From contig NZ_VCKX01000020.1 of NCBI RefSeq assembly GCF_005889725.1, forward strand, positions 1-64,000: 64,000 nucleotides of DNA. Direction: 5' to 3'. Made by a program: the position numbers and the translations under genes. Each line of letters begins with the position of its first letter. Positions within the stretch are counted from its first letter, which is position 1. The DNA comes from Nonomuraea zeae (GTDB lineage: Bacteria > Actinomycetota > Actinomycetes > Streptosporangiales > Streptosporangiaceae). Below the pieces are notes generated by a model that was given only the letters and a program-made list of their open reading frames with translations, was not told where the DNA came from and made no database searches. This document shows positions 10,154 to 19,855 of the stretch, one piece after another.

Positions 10154-10386
10154 CCTCATTTCGCCAACTCCACCCCAGATTCCGATCGGGGCTCAGTACT
10201 GACACGTTTCTTACAGGCGCCCCCGTACCAAGGAGCGCTCGTGCCTGGCGACTCGGCGTACCCGGCGTAGATGACCAGGCCCGAGGCGTTGACCAGGGCA
10301 GGCCCGGCGGCCGATAAGCAGGACCGGCACGCAACGACTTCACCGGAACAGGGCCGCAGTCACACCCGGCCAGCAACTACGATCAC
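10154..10386. other. Intergenic stretch between IS1380 and IS66
   Basis: No coding signal or recognised motif. It should contain the outer end of the IS1380 element. Confidence 0.4.
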
Positions 10387-10394
10387 CTTTGAAG
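10387..10394. repeat. Target-site duplication, left copy (CTTTGAAG)
   Basis: The 8 bp immediately outside the left GTAAG end of the IS66 element match 12060-12067 exactly. Eight base pairs is the usual IS66 duplication length. Confidence 0.85.
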
Positions 10395-12059
10395 GTAAGC
10401 ATTCACCTCCAGCGCATTTCGGCTTCTGGTGATCGCGCTGTGTGATCGTCCTCAGGCATGCGTGAGGACGGCCGATCCTGGGATGGTCAGCCGGTTACCG
10501 GGTCGGGTGGCATCCAGAGGTTGCCCAGCAGCGCGTTGCGTAGGACGGTCATGACGTCGAGGCTGTGCTTGAGTGCGGTGGATAGGTAGCCGCGTACGGC
10601 GTAGCGGTGCTCGGTGGCCTTCTCCGAGCGGAGCCTGCCGGAGATTTTCTGCTGGGTTTTGGCTGGTCGCAGGTCGCGTTCGGCCTGGTTGTTCGTCGGT
10701 GGGATCCGTAAGTCGCAGGCGAAGCGCAGGACGTCGTCGGCGCGGTCGCGCAGCACCTCCAGCAGCACCCGGCCGACCGACTGGGTGACGGTCTTGGCCG
10801 GCCCCGGCAGGCGCTTGACCTGCGACAGTCCGACGGCAACTCCGCCGCGGTACATCTTGGTGAACATCGCCAGGGTGCCAGCCTCGATGGCGTCTTTGTC
10901 CTGGTCGCGGGCGAGGTTGGCGGCGTGGATCGAGCCGCGCAGCGCCATCTGCAGCTGCCGGGGCCAGCGAGCATCTGGGTAGGTCTCCGCACAGTCTTCA
11001 AGATCGCGATTGAGGTGCGCCGCGCAGAGTTGGTGATCACGCGCACCCAGGTCGGTGGCGTCGTAGTTCTGGTAGCGGTCATGGACCACCACGCCGGTCA
11101 GGTCGGCCACCACGAACTTCTTGAAGGTCTCCAGGTCCCGCCCGCCGAGCATGTACCAGGTCAGCAGCCGGTCGCAGGCCACCAGCAGGTACTTCTTAGC
11201 CTTCTTCGGCCCGACCCGGATGGGCGTCTCGTCGCAGCACACCACGTAGGCCAGGGTGAGCAGCATCCGGATCCGCGCGTTCGCGGGATGCGACCGCGAC
11301 GGCGGCCCGGCCGATCAAGCCGTGCACGAACCCGGGCGAGGGCTCCGCACCGGTGAGCGAGGCCACCAACACGGCGACCCGGTGCACCGGAATCGCGTGA
11401 ACAACCAGCAGATACACACACCACGCCTGCAGATTGACCCCCAGACTGACCGGTGCCGGGGGCACGCCCGGCGCGGTATGCACGGCGCCGCACCGGCAGG
11501 CGACCGTGTGCACCTGATGCTGGAATCGGCGAGCCACCAGCAGCGGGATCTCGGTCTGCTGGTGCCGGGCCGTCACCCCCAGATCGGCTGCCTGGCCCAG
11601 ATCGGTCCCGCACCCGCATCGGCCTTGTGGATAGTGCTCGACGATGTCGCCATCGGCGACCTCATCGGACCAGGCCAGCGCCCTACCCTGGGCACCGGGC
11701 TGCTTACCCGGCCGACGCCGACCGCTGCTGACCTCGCGATCCTTGGGCTGCTGGCGGCCGGGAAGGTCATCGACCGAGGGCGGCATCCCGGAATTGCCGC
11801 TGTTACGCGAGACCAGCCGCTCCAGCTTGGCCACCCGCTCGCGCAGCGCAGCGTTCTCGGCCCGAAGCTCGGCTACCTCCGCCTTCAACGCGGTGTTCTC
11901 GGCCATGAGCGCGCGCGTCAGAGCGATCAGCTCCTCGCGGGACAGCTCCTCCAGGCCGGACACCTGAAGATCACATCATCCGAGCCCGATTTGATCAAAG
12001 TGACGACGGTCACGCAACCACTCGAACTGCTACATCCTGTGCACGACGTGAAAACTTAC
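10395..12059 (-). mobile_element. IS66 family insertion sequence with both ends
   Basis: The element is 1665 bp. The left end reads GTAAGCATTCACCTCC and the right end, inverted, GTAAGTTTTCACGTCG, so the termini start with the family GTAAG and share a TTCAC block. Flanking CTTTGAAG copies show that this is a real transposition product. It is the single-gene type, with only a TnpC-like transposase. Confidence 0.85.
10487..11963 (-). pseudogene. tnpC: IS66 family transposase, one frameshift
   Basis: The start near 11963 (MSGLEELSREELIAL) leads into the coiled coil ENTALKAEVAELRAENAALR, then NSGNSGMPPSVDD and a cysteine knuckle (GRCGCGTDL). The frame breaks near 11275, and the catalytic part continues as YVVCCDETPIRVGPKKAKKY, VVHDRYQNYD and NNQAERDLRP, supplying the D, D and E residues. 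The C-terminal RNALLGNLWMPPDPVTG is intact. Only this one indel separates the gene from a complete transposase, which fits the recent insertion shown by the target duplication. A sequencing error is possible. Confidence 0.85.
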
Positions 12060-12067
12060 CTTTGAAG
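12060..12067. repeat. Target-site duplication, right copy (CTTTGAAG)
   Basis: Exact partner of 10387-10394, directly outside the right IS66 end. Confidence 0.85.
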
Positions 12068-12187
12068 TGCAATGACAGTGGCAGTAATCGCGTGATTTCT
12101 GGCCTTCTCTCGTCTCGACGGTGGCGCATTCCATCTGTGAAGATCACGAACTGATATTCTCAGTCGGATGGAAGGCATGAGATCGCT

Positions 12188-13750
12188 GTGTGGTCTTCAC
12201 CTCTCATAAACAAGAGTCTGCGCAGGGTGGCCGTCTTGGCGGCAGCTGCGATGACGATGCCCGCGGTCGCCGCCCCCGCGCATGCAAACCCCGATCCCGC
12301 CTCTCTGGTCGCGGCCGTGACGGCCGATCACATCCAGCGGCACGTGCAGGCGCTGCAGTCGATTGCTGACACTCACGGCGGCACCCGCGCCTCCGGCACC
12401 TCCGGCTATGACGCTTCGGCCCAGTACGTGGCAGGGCGGCTGCGGAGCGCGGGCCTCAATGTCGCGCTGCAGCCCTTCTCTTTCCCCTTCTACCAAGAGA
12501 ACGCTGTCGGCACGCTGGAACAGGTCTCACCGGAGTCGAAGAGCTACGCCCCGACGCCGCCTAATGGCAGTACCGTCGGTGACTTCTTCACCATGATCTA
12601 CTCCGGTGCGGGTGATGTGCGCGCAACGGTGCAGAGTGTGGATCTCCCCCTGCCGCCGACGCCCACTCCCAGCTCCACGTCCGGCTGCGAGACCGAGGAC
12701 TTCGCTGACTTCAAGGCCGGCAACATTGCCCTGATCCAGCGTGGCAGCTGCGACTTCGCGGTGAAGGCGGCCAATGCCAAGACCGCGGGTGCGGCAGCCG
12801 TGATCATTTTCAACTCAGGACAGCCAGGCCGTACCGGCACCATCCAGGCGACCCTGGGTAACCCGGTGGGTATTCCCGTCGTGGGCACCACTTTCGCCCT
12901 GGGCGAGGACCTCGCCTCGCCAACCGGTACGGTGGCGCACCTCAAGCTGGACACGACCAGCGAGATGCGCACCACTCATAACGTGATCGCTGAGTCACCC
13001 GGCGGCGACTCCGGCAACGTGGTGATGCTCGGCGCACATCTCGACAGTGTGGTCGCCGGCCCCGGTATCAACGACAATGCCTCCGGAAGCGTGGGACTGC
13101 TGGAAGCAGCCCTGCTAACGGCGAAGCTCAAGCCGCACAACAAGGTGCGCTTCGCCTGGTGGGGCGCCGAGGAATTCGGACTGCGTGGCTCCACCGAGTA
13201 CGTGAACGCCCTTTCGGCCGACCAGCTCGGCCAGGTCAAGCTGTACCTGAACTTCGACATGATCGCCTCACCCAACTACGCCCTGCAGGTCTACGACGGC
13301 GACGGCTCGGGTGGAAGCGGAGCACCCGTGGGGCCGCCCGGCTCCAGCGATATCGAAAAGAACTTCCAAAGCTACTACGAAACCCTAGGCCTCCGTCACA
13401 CGAGCGCCGCATTCAACGGCCGCTCCGACTACGGACCGTTCATCGAGAAGGGAATCCCCGCCGGCGGCATCTTCACCGGCTCCGACGGCCTGAAGACGGC
13501 CGAGGAGCAGCAATTGTTCGGCGGTACCGCCGGAACCCCCTATGACTCTTGCTACCACCGGTCCTGTGACACGGCTGCGAACATCAACGCCAAGGCACTG
13601 CTCGTCAACACCGGTGCCATCGTCTACGCGACGGCGACCTACGCCTTCGATGAGAACCTCCCCGGCACGGGCATGAAGCGCACGACAGGGGAGAAGGACA
13701 CCTCCTCACACAACAGCCACGGCGAGCACGACCGCGAGCTCACCCGCTAA
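12188..13750 (+). CDS. Secreted M28 family metallo-aminopeptidase with PA domain
   Basis: This 520-residue zinc exopeptidase has a signal peptide (NKSLRRVAVLAAAAM to APAHA). Residues about 130-260 form an inserted protease-associated domain (GNIALIQRGSCDFAVKAANA). The peptidase core follows with its two-zinc ligands: GAHLDSVVAGPGINDNASG near residue 281, the catalytic and metal Glu pair in WWGAEEFGLRGS near 323, the Asp in NFDMI, and the last His in YHRSCDT near 456. It belongs to the Streptomyces aminopeptidase S type and should remove N-terminal residues from extracellular peptides. The GTG start follows GGAAGG. A hydrophilic tail ends the protein and a hairpin terminator follows. It could in principle trim exported peptides, but there is no evidence linking it to the lanthipeptide. 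Confidence 0.93.
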   Translation: MWSSPLINKSLRRVAVLAAAAMTMPAVAAPAHANPDPASLVAAVTADHIQRHVQALQSIADTHGGTRASGTSGYDASAQYVAGRLRSAGLNVALQPFSFPFYQENAVGTLEQVSPESKSYAPTPPNGSTVGDFFTMIYSGAGDVRATVQSVDLPLPPTPTPSSTSGCETEDFADFKAGNIALIQRGSCDFAVKAANAKTAGAAAVIIFNSGQPGRTGTIQATLGNPVGIPVVGTTFALGEDLASPTGTVAHLKLDTTSEMRTTHNVIAESPGGDSGNVVMLGAHLDSVVAGPGINDNASGSVGLLEAALLTAKLKPHNKVRFAWWGAEEFGLRGSTEYVNALSADQLGQVKLYLNFDMIASPNYALQVYDGDGSGGSGAPVGPPGSSDIEKNFQSYYETLGLRHTSAAFNGRSDYGPFIEKGIPAGGIFTGSDGLKTAEEQQLFGGTAGTPYDSCYHRSCDTAANINAKALLVNTGAIVYATATYAFDENLPGTGMKRTTGEKDTSSHNSHGEHDRELTR

Positions 13751-13768
13751 CACGTTCGTCGAACACCC

Positions 13769-13795
13769 GGAGCGGCGTCCCCGTCGCGCCGCTCC
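13769..13795 (+). terminator. Hairpin terminator after the M28 peptidase gene
   Basis: GGAGCGGCG (13769-13777) pairs with CGCCGCTCC (13787-13795) over a 9-nt loop, 18 bp past the stop codon. There is no U-tract, which is usual for GC-rich actinobacterial terminators. Confidence 0.6.
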
Positions 13796-13833
13796 TGGCC
13801 AACTCGGTCACCGCGAGGATGAACGCACGACCT

Positions 13834-13865
13834 GTGCTCGCCGGGCAACAGCCCACGTGCCCCGA
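13834..13865. repeat. 32-bp repeat, copy 2 (IS1182 fragment)
   Basis: An exact copy of 4951-4982, sitting directly against the serine recombinase relic. Outside these 32 bp the two loci do not match. Confidence 0.85.
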
Positions 13866-14230
13866 TGGAACTGGCACTCGCCAAAGCCGCCACCGCGATC
13901 ACCCGCATGATCGAGGCATTCCAAGAGCAGCTGATCACCGTCGACGAGCTGCGCACCCGCATGCCCGACCTGCGAGCATGACAAGCAGGGCTGCGTGGGC
14001 AGTTGGAGGCGCTGCAAGCCAGCTCGCCGACCGCGAGGCCTACCTCAAACTCGCCGACGACCTCGGCGGCTTCCTCACCCAACTGCACACTGCCGCTGGC
14101 ACCAGCAACGTATCCGAACGTCAGCGCATCCTGCGACTGCTGGTCAAAGACATCCTCATCGGCCAGAAAGATCACCATCCCGCACCGTACCCCTGTCCGC
14201 GGACAACCCGGCGCCCCACGCCCCAACCTC
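13866..14230 (+). pseudogene. Large serine recombinase, C-terminal relic
   Basis: Conceptual translation gives ELALAKAATAITRMIEAF, ITVDELRTRMPDLRA, then, after a stop at 13980 and a frame change, ADREAYLKLADDLGGFL and NVSERQRILRLLVKDILIG. This is the coiled-coil C-terminal region of large serine recombinases. The catalytic N-terminal domain and zinc ribbon are absent. It begins exactly at the edge of the 32-bp repeat. Confidence 0.75.
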
Positions 14231-15058
14231 GACACCGATACGGAGGGTGCCCATCGGCCACGTTATCCATTGCGCCGGGGGCGTGACGACACACCTGTTC
14301 ACCGGCTTCGTCTACGACGGCACACCATCCACGGAGGTGTCGGTGTGTACCGGGCTGGTGACGGCAGGGGCACGTGCGCGTGCATTACCGGCGTTAATCC
14401 GGCGAGGAGCTCACCGACCTGCTCAACGAGATCATCGAATGACAGCTAAGGCGTTGCGTAGAGGCCGCCGATCGGGCTGCGAGAATGCTCAAAAGAGGCG
14501 CGCCCAGCATCGCAATCATCACGCTGGTGAAGCCCTTCTGCGCGTCAAACCCTGCCTTCTGCCCTTTGCCGATACACGGCCGTCTCGAGCAGAACGACGC
14601 GGACTTGCCTGCACTCTCCCTCGAGCAGGCCGGCCAGCAACCGGAAGCCAGCCGGATTAAGCCGACCATAAAGACTCTTCACAAACCTTGAGAAACAACG
14701 TCAGGATAACGATGGGACAGGCGGAACGCTGAGCACTTTTCTGCCATTGTTCGACTTCATCACGCCAAAGAGACTCTGCCGGATTCTGCCTGTTCAGGCG
14801 CCGGTCAGTGCCTCTTTGGTCCAGCCCCACTCGGGAGCCGGCGGCCAGCGGCCATATCTTCAAAGCGTGACTTATATCACATTTACGGTTTTTCAGAGTT
14901 TGCCTCTCATTAATGGTGATATCTCTGTGAGCCAACTCGATCTTTGTACGGGGCAACAAGCAGGATCCGAGTCGAGAAACACGGGGAACGAGCGAGCACA
15001 CCACTCGCCGGTCGATCGTGCCTTTCATCCCGTCTGGAACTTTACGAATGGAACGTCA
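14231..15058. other. Long gap with no recognisable intact gene
   Basis: Several short frames exist on both strands; one plus-strand stretch (GEELTDLLNEIIE then TGA near 14450) looks like the end of a decayed gene, but I do not recognise it. The last 300 bp form the upstream region of the secreted protein at 15059, whose frame is open far upstream but lacks coding character there. Confidence 0.45.
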
Positions 15059-16453
15059 ATGCGAATCTCCGCATCCGTAGGACGGCTGGCGCTCGGCCTG
15101 ACCGCGGTCGCCGCGCTTACCACTGCCACCGGCTTCGAGGCCGTGGCGGCCGTCGAGCTCAGCCCGGAGGCGGCCGCGTCCGCCTTGGCCGAAAAGAGTG
15201 GCAAGACTGTGGCCGTGCCGAGTCTGACCGACGAGACCAGTACCACCGTCGCCAACCCTGATGGCAGCTTCACCGCCTCGATCACCTCCGGCCCGTCCAA
15301 CGTCGAGCTGGCGGACGGCACGTGGAAGGCCGTCGACACCACGCTGGAGACACACGGCTCAGTGCTCAAGCCGCGTGTTTCACGGGTCAACATTGAGGTC
15401 TCGGCCGGCGGCGACGGCCCGCTCGCCAAGCTTGTCGACGACAGTGGCCGCGTGTTCGCGCCCCGGTGGCCTTCGCCTCTCTCCGAACCGTCGGTCCAGG
15501 GCAACGTCGCCACCTTCACCGACGCGGCCGGGCAGGGGGCCGATCTGGTGGTGACCGTGCTGCCGACGGGCTTCCGCTACGACGTCGTGCTGCGTGACAA
15601 GCCCGCGGGCCCGCTGGAGCTACGCATCCCCGTAGACACCCAGGGCGTGGACCTGCAGGCCACACCTGATGGAGGTCTGCAGCTCAAGAGCGCTGACGGC
15701 GGGGTGGTCGCCGCCGCTGCGCAGCCGCTCGCCTACGACTCCAGCGGCCGCGGCAAGGCGCGCGGCGGCGCGGTCTCCAAGATCGCCAGCGCGGTCGAGA
15801 CTCAGGACGGTGTCAAGGTACTGGTCCTGAAGCCGGATACGTCGTTCCTGGCCGACCCCGCCCGCGTCTACCCCGTGACCCTCGCCCCGGCGATCACCCT
15901 GCCCGGCGTCGTCACCGACACCGACGTGGCCACGTCATGGGCCTCCCACCCGGGCGACGTCATGATCATCGCCGGTACGATGCCGTGGGAGAACGGCCAG
16001 GGCGACGACGTCATGCGCAGCCTGATCAAGTTCGACACGCAGAAGATCAATGGCAAGCGCGTCATCCTGGCCGGCCTCGGCATGTGGAACCTGGAAACCA
16101 ACGCCTGCGGGGCCGAGGTCGGTTCCGGCCTCACGGCCGAGCGCATCACCAGCCCCTGGGACGAGACCAACCTCAACTGGGGCAACAAGCCCTCCACCAC
16201 GCACCAGGGGGCGAGCACCAACCGCGCGGGCCGCGGCCGTACCTGGACCGAGCCATGCGCCGCGGGCGCCGGCTTCCTCGCCTGGCCGGTGACCGACATC
16301 GCCAAGGCGTGGGCGGGGGGCGCACCCAACCACGGCATTCAACTGCGCGGCGCGGACGAGAACGAGAAGACGAACTGGCGGGCGTTCGCCGCATCGGAGA
16401 ACAAGAACGAGGGCGTGCACCCGCCGACCCTCACGGTCGCCTACTGGCGCTGA
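15059..16453 (+). CDS. Secreted DNRLRE-domain-like protein
   Basis: The 464-residue protein has a signal peptide (MRISASVGRLALGLTAVAAL, cut near EAVAA). The middle part is rich in beta structure (NPDGSFTASITSGPSNVELADGTWKAVDT) and matches the N-terminal region often found before RHS/YD-repeat wall proteins. The C-terminal third is DNRLRE/CBM96-like: SLIKFDTQKINGKRVILAGLGMWN, TSPWDETNLNWGNKPST, WPVTDIAKAWAGGAPNHGIQLRG. Such modules bind polymers or stabilise wall proteins. No RHS repeats or toxin follow; the gene ends with LTVAYWR and a stop. The start was chosen because the signal peptide begins there, although the ribosome-binding site is weak. Confidence 0.8.
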   Translation: MRISASVGRLALGLTAVAALTTATGFEAVAAVELSPEAAASALAEKSGKTVAVPSLTDETSTTVANPDGSFTASITSGPSNVELADGTWKAVDTTLETHGSVLKPRVSRVNIEVSAGGDGPLAKLVDDSGRVFAPRWPSPLSEPSVQGNVATFTDAAGQGADLVVTVLPTGFRYDVVLRDKPAGPLELRIPVDTQGVDLQATPDGGLQLKSADGGVVAAAAQPLAYDSSGRGKARGGAVSKIASAVETQDGVKVLVLKPDTSFLADPARVYPVTLAPAITLPGVVTDTDVATSWASHPGDVMIIAGTMPWENGQGDDVMRSLIKFDTQKINGKRVILAGLGMWNLETNACGAEVGSGLTAERITSPWDETNLNWGNKPSTTHQGASTNRAGRGRTWTEPCAAGAGFLAWPVTDIAKAWAGGAPNHGIQLRGADENEKTNWRAFAASENKNEGVHPPTLTVAYWR

Positions 16454-16481
16454 CCTCCTGCATTCATCCGCCCCTTCACCC

Positions 16482-16507
16482 GCCGCCGTCCGTCTGCCGG
16501 GCGGCGG
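16482..16507 (+). terminator. GC-rich hairpin after the DNRLRE gene
   Basis: GCCGCCG and CGGCGGC-type arms flank a short spacer 30 bp past the stop. It is a plausible intrinsic terminator without a U-tract. Confidence 0.45.
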
Positions 16508-16599
16508 CGCCTTCATCCGCATTCATCGCCTCCGCCGCTATCATCAGCCCGCCTGTTGCTCGATAGCGAGTCTTCTTCACGCCGAAATCGATGACGAGG

Positions 16600-17160
16600 A
16601 CACCGAGATGGCTTCAGGCTGCGTATCCATCAGCCCGCCCCGATGCGAACCGCCAGCCATGATCGTCACTTGGCCCGCCGAGCCGATCGGGCGCGTTGCG
16701 CTGCTCGATGCCGACTGAGCCGGAGGCGGCCGAGCTGGCGAGGCTCGCTGTGCGCCGCGCCCCAATGTGCTTTCAGCCGGGCCGAGGATGAGCGTGCACC
16801 TGTCCAGAGCGGTCGCTGGAAGACGGCGAGGTCGTTTCCATCGGCGCAGGCCACGTCGGGGTTTTCCATCCTCTGCGATACCGGGCACGCGTTCGAAAGA
16901 TTCAGCACGTGCGCAAGGTGGCGGGATCCCACCTCCCATAATCGCACTGTCGCGTCGACGGAGCCGGTGACTGCAAACCGGACGGCCCTTCAGGATCATG
17001 CACTCCACCGCGCCCCCGGGCCGGCGTGGCCAACCAGCGGAGGGCCGACCTGCCTGCCGGTGGCCAGATCCCCACAGCCGCACCTTCACATCGCCATAGA
17101 CGCTCGCCGCAACCGCCGTCTCCTTGATGATCTTTTCGCCAGTTAGCGCCTGGATGCTGC
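16600..17160 (-). pseudogene. Decayed WD40-repeat gene fragment
   Basis: Reading across frames on the minus strand gives GEKIIKETAVAA, YGDVKVRLWDLATGRQVGPPLVGHAG, then VTGSVDATVRLWEVGSRHLAHVL. These are consecutive WD40 blades with the (V/K)VRLW(D/E) endings and the GH between blades. At least two frameshifts interrupt them, and neither start nor stop can be placed. Beta-propeller genes of this sort are common in actinomycetes, often with kinase or NTPase domains, none of which remain here. Confidence 0.7.
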
Positions 17161-17268
17161 CACCCTCAGTGTTTCGGGATTGCCGGGCCGGCATGCCCGC
17201 TACCGTGCGGGATCATTCCGCCGCCATCCTGGCGGGCACCGCGAGAGCAGCGACGATAAGGGGACGCA

Positions 17269-19122
17269 GTGTCGCAGGTCCAGATGCGCCTGGGTGTGCT
17301 TGGACCGCTGGAGGTGGAGATCGAGGGCAGGCAGGTGTCCTTGCCTGCGGGCAAGCACCGTGTTCTGCTCGCTGCTCTCCTGCTGCGGGGCAACCTCACC
17401 GTCCGTAGGGACGAATTGATCGACTACGTGTGGGACGGCGCGCCGCCGCCCGGCGCGCGCGGCGCCGTGCAGACCTACATGGCCCGGTTGCGAGCCGCCC
17501 TCCAGCCGGCCTGCGTGATCGTCACCCGGTCCGACGGCTACCTCATCGAGATGCCCGAAACCGCCCTGGACCTGCACCGCTTCCGGGAACTCGGCGCCCG
17601 GGCCGAGACGGCCGCGGCGCAGGACCGGGCCGCGGAGTCCGCCCTGCTCCAGCAGGCCCTGGAGCTGTGGCGGGGGCCCGCCCTCGCCGACGTGCCGTCC
17701 GAGACTCTGCGCACGCTGGCTGCGATCCCGCTCGCCGAGGAACGGCTGGCGACGCTGGAGCGCCGTATCGAGGCGGACCTCACCCTCGGCAGACACCGGC
17801 AGGTGCTCGCTGAACTGCGGACGCTCACCGCCGAACACCCGCTGCACGAGCGCTTCTGGGGGCAACTGGTCATGGCGCTGCACGGCAGCGGACGACAGGC
17901 CGAGGCCTTGGAGGCGTTTCGCGGGCTCCGCCGGCTGCTGCACGACGAACTCGGCATCGAGCCGGGCGAGGACCTGCAGGCCCTGCACCGTCAGGTGCTC
18001 AACGGCGCGCCGGCCCTCCCCAGCCGGCCGCGCCATGCTTCTCCGCTCGTTTCCCGGCCTGGTGTGTGGCGCGCCAGCTGCCATCTGCCGCCGGACGTCG
18101 GCGCCTATGCTGGACGCGCGGAGCTGATCGCGGAGGCCACGGTCCTGCTAGCGGGCGCCGGCCGCACTGCGGTGCCCGTTCTGGCGGTGTGCGGCGCGCC
18201 CGGGACCGGGAAGACGGCCCTGGCCCTCAGGATCGCGCATCAGATCCGGTACGCCTTCCTGGACGGCCAGTGGTTCGTCCGGCTGCGTGATGCTGAAGGC
18301 AAGCCGCGCGATCCCTCCGGCGTGCTCGCCGAGGTGCTCCTCGCGGCCGGGGTGGACCGGGCGTCCGTCCCCGGCGACTTGGCGGCGCGGGCGGCCCGGC
18401 TGCGCGCCGAGCTGGCCGGCCGCTCGTTGCTTTTGGTGCTGGACGACGCCGCCGATGCGGCTCAGATCAGGCCGTTGCTGCCCGGTGTCGCGGGTTGCGC
18501 GGTGATCGTCACCAGCCGGACCGACCTACGCGGCCTCGCCGCGCTGCACGACGCCCGCGTCGTCACGCTGGAGCCGCTGCGGCGCGCGGAGTCGGTGCGG
18601 CTGCTCGCGGAACTCGTCCCGGGCGGGGAGGCCGGCGACGAGGGCAGGCGAGCGGAGATCGCCGGGCTCTGCGACGACCTGCCGCTGGCGATCAGGTTGG
18701 CCGCGGCCAATCTGATCGGCCGCTCCCCTGCCGAGGCGAGCCGCTATCTGGCCCGGCTGCGTTCGGGCGACCGGCTCGGCATGCTGGCGGTGGCGGGCGA
18801 CGCCGAGGCGTCGATGCGGGCCGCTTACGACCGCTCCTACCTGGCGCTGCCGCCTGCTGCCCGCCAGCTCTTCCGCCTTCTCGCGCCGGTGCCGGGCGAC
18901 ATCTCGCTGGAGGCCGCGGCGGGGCTGCTGGCTGTGCCGGCCCGGGAGGCCGAGCCACTGCTCGCCACGCTGACCGCCGCGCACCTCGTGCGGCAAGCCG
19001 GCGCCGGCGACCGCTACCGGCTCGACCCGCTGCCGCGGCTGTATGCCGCCGAGCGGCTGGCCGCGGAGGAGGCCCCGTTCCCCCGGGCGACCGCCACGGA
19101 GCGGCGGCTGGTTTGCCCATGA
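17269..19122 (+). CDS. SARP family transcriptional activator with NB-ARC ATPase domain
   Basis: This 617-residue regulator has an OmpR-like winged helix (residues 1-95: LRGNLTVRRDELIDYVWDG), a bacterial transcriptional activation domain (about 100-245: YLIEMPETALDLHRFREL, LHGSGRQAEALEAFRGLRRLL), and an NB-ARC ATPase with Walker A GAPGTGKTAL near 310, Walker B LLLVLDDAAD near 387 and GLCDDLPLAIRLAA. It lacks the C-terminal TPR array of AfsR and stops soon after the ATPase. SARPs bind direct repeats spaced by one or two helical turns next to promoters of biosynthetic genes; a matching array lies at 24367-24410 between lanB and lanA. Its stop precedes the end of the convergent cupin gene. GTG start. 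Confidence 0.9.
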   Translation: MSQVQMRLGVLGPLEVEIEGRQVSLPAGKHRVLLAALLLRGNLTVRRDELIDYVWDGAPPPGARGAVQTYMARLRAALQPACVIVTRSDGYLIEMPETALDLHRFRELGARAETAAAQDRAAESALLQQALELWRGPALADVPSETLRTLAAIPLAEERLATLERRIEADLTLGRHRQVLAELRTLTAEHPLHERFWGQLVMALHGSGRQAEALEAFRGLRRLLHDELGIEPGEDLQALHRQVLNGAPALPSRPRHASPLVSRPGVWRASCHLPPDVGAYAGRAELIAEATVLLAGAGRTAVPVLAVCGAPGTGKTALALRIAHQIRYAFLDGQWFVRLRDAEGKPRDPSGVLAEVLLAAGVDRASVPGDLAARAARLRAELAGRSLLLVLDDAADAAQIRPLLPGVAGCAVIVTSRTDLRGLAALHDARVVTLEPLRRAESVRLLAELVPGGEAGDEGRRAEIAGLCDDLPLAIRLAAANLIGRSPAEASRYLARLRSGDRLGMLAVAGDAEASMRAAYDRSYLALPPAARQLFRLLAPVPGDISLEAAAGLLAVPAREAEPLLATLTAAHLVRQAGAGDRYRLDPLPRLYAAERLAAEEAPFPRATATERRLVCP

Positions 19123-19309
19123 CCCACAGACCGAGGACGCCCTGACGTGGCGGCCCGGCGTGCGCCTGCGCGAGATGTCGCGGCACGCCGTCGCCGCGAC
19201 GGACGCTTCTGCGTCACGGCAGGCCGCCGGCGGCGTGGATCCTGCGCAGCGCCCCCAGAGGGCCTCGATCCTGCCTTTCCGCCCGACCGGCAGGTGCTCC
19301 TGCCAGTGA

Positions 19310-19830
19310 AGGCTGCGCTGACCTGCGCAGCCCAGGCCTGTACGACCTCGCGCAGCCGCGGCGGATTCACCATGACGGACAGGTGCAGGGAACCCTGCGA
19401 CCCGGCCCGCGCCCGATGCCCCATGCCCAGCGGCACGTACAGTCCCTCACCTGCGCGCAGTTCGACCTCCTTCGTGACGGCGTCCTCACTGGGGATCTCG
19501 GCGAGGTCCCAGTCGTCGCCGGCCGGCACGTCGTAGAGCGTCCAGCGCTTGCTCCCCTCCGCCTGGATGACGAATACGTGGGTGCCGCCCCGGTGGGCCC
19601 GCGTGCCAAAGTGGTCGGGAGAAGTCAAGAACGCGACGGTCTGGACGCGCGCCGCCAGCTCCTTGGTCCGATGTCGTGAAGCGGAGCACGCTCCGCCCCC
19701 AATCGAGACGCTCGGCCTCCTCCGGCTTGGCGAACAGCCATGCCCACGCCGATGCGATGGCCTCCACCTCGACGTCCTCCATCCGGTGCCCTTTCACAAT
19801 GTCGCCCAGCGGGCGTCTTGTGTCGGTCAC
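19310..19830 (-). pseudogene. Cupin/JmjC-like protein of the lanthipeptide locus, frameshifted
   Basis: The first frame gives MTDTRRPLGDIVKGHRMEDV and ASAWAWLFAKPEEAERLDW. A frame change near 19685 then continues as TVAFLTSPDHFGTRAHRGGTHVFVIQ, GSKRWTLYDVP and ELRAGEGLYVPLGMGHRA, the double-stranded beta-helix of JmjC/ROXA-type cupins. The usual HxD iron-binding pair is replaced by His-Arg-Gly, although the distal His in GMGHRA remains. The gene starts 25 bp after lanC and belongs to the lanB-lanC transcript. The C-terminus is uncertain: codon bias fades beyond about 19310. The frameshift could be real decay or an assembly error. A hydroxylase or halogenase-like tailoring role is only a guess. 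Confidence 0.65.
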
Positions 19831-19855
19831 AAGTCTGTTCCGTCCGCGCTGCCGC

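Noticed and set aside
19120-19200. Plus-strand TWRPGVRLREMSR, similar to the end of JmjC-type cupins
   Set aside because: It lies on the opposite strand to the cupin gene and no other cupin block surrounds it; an inverted gene end cannot be shown.
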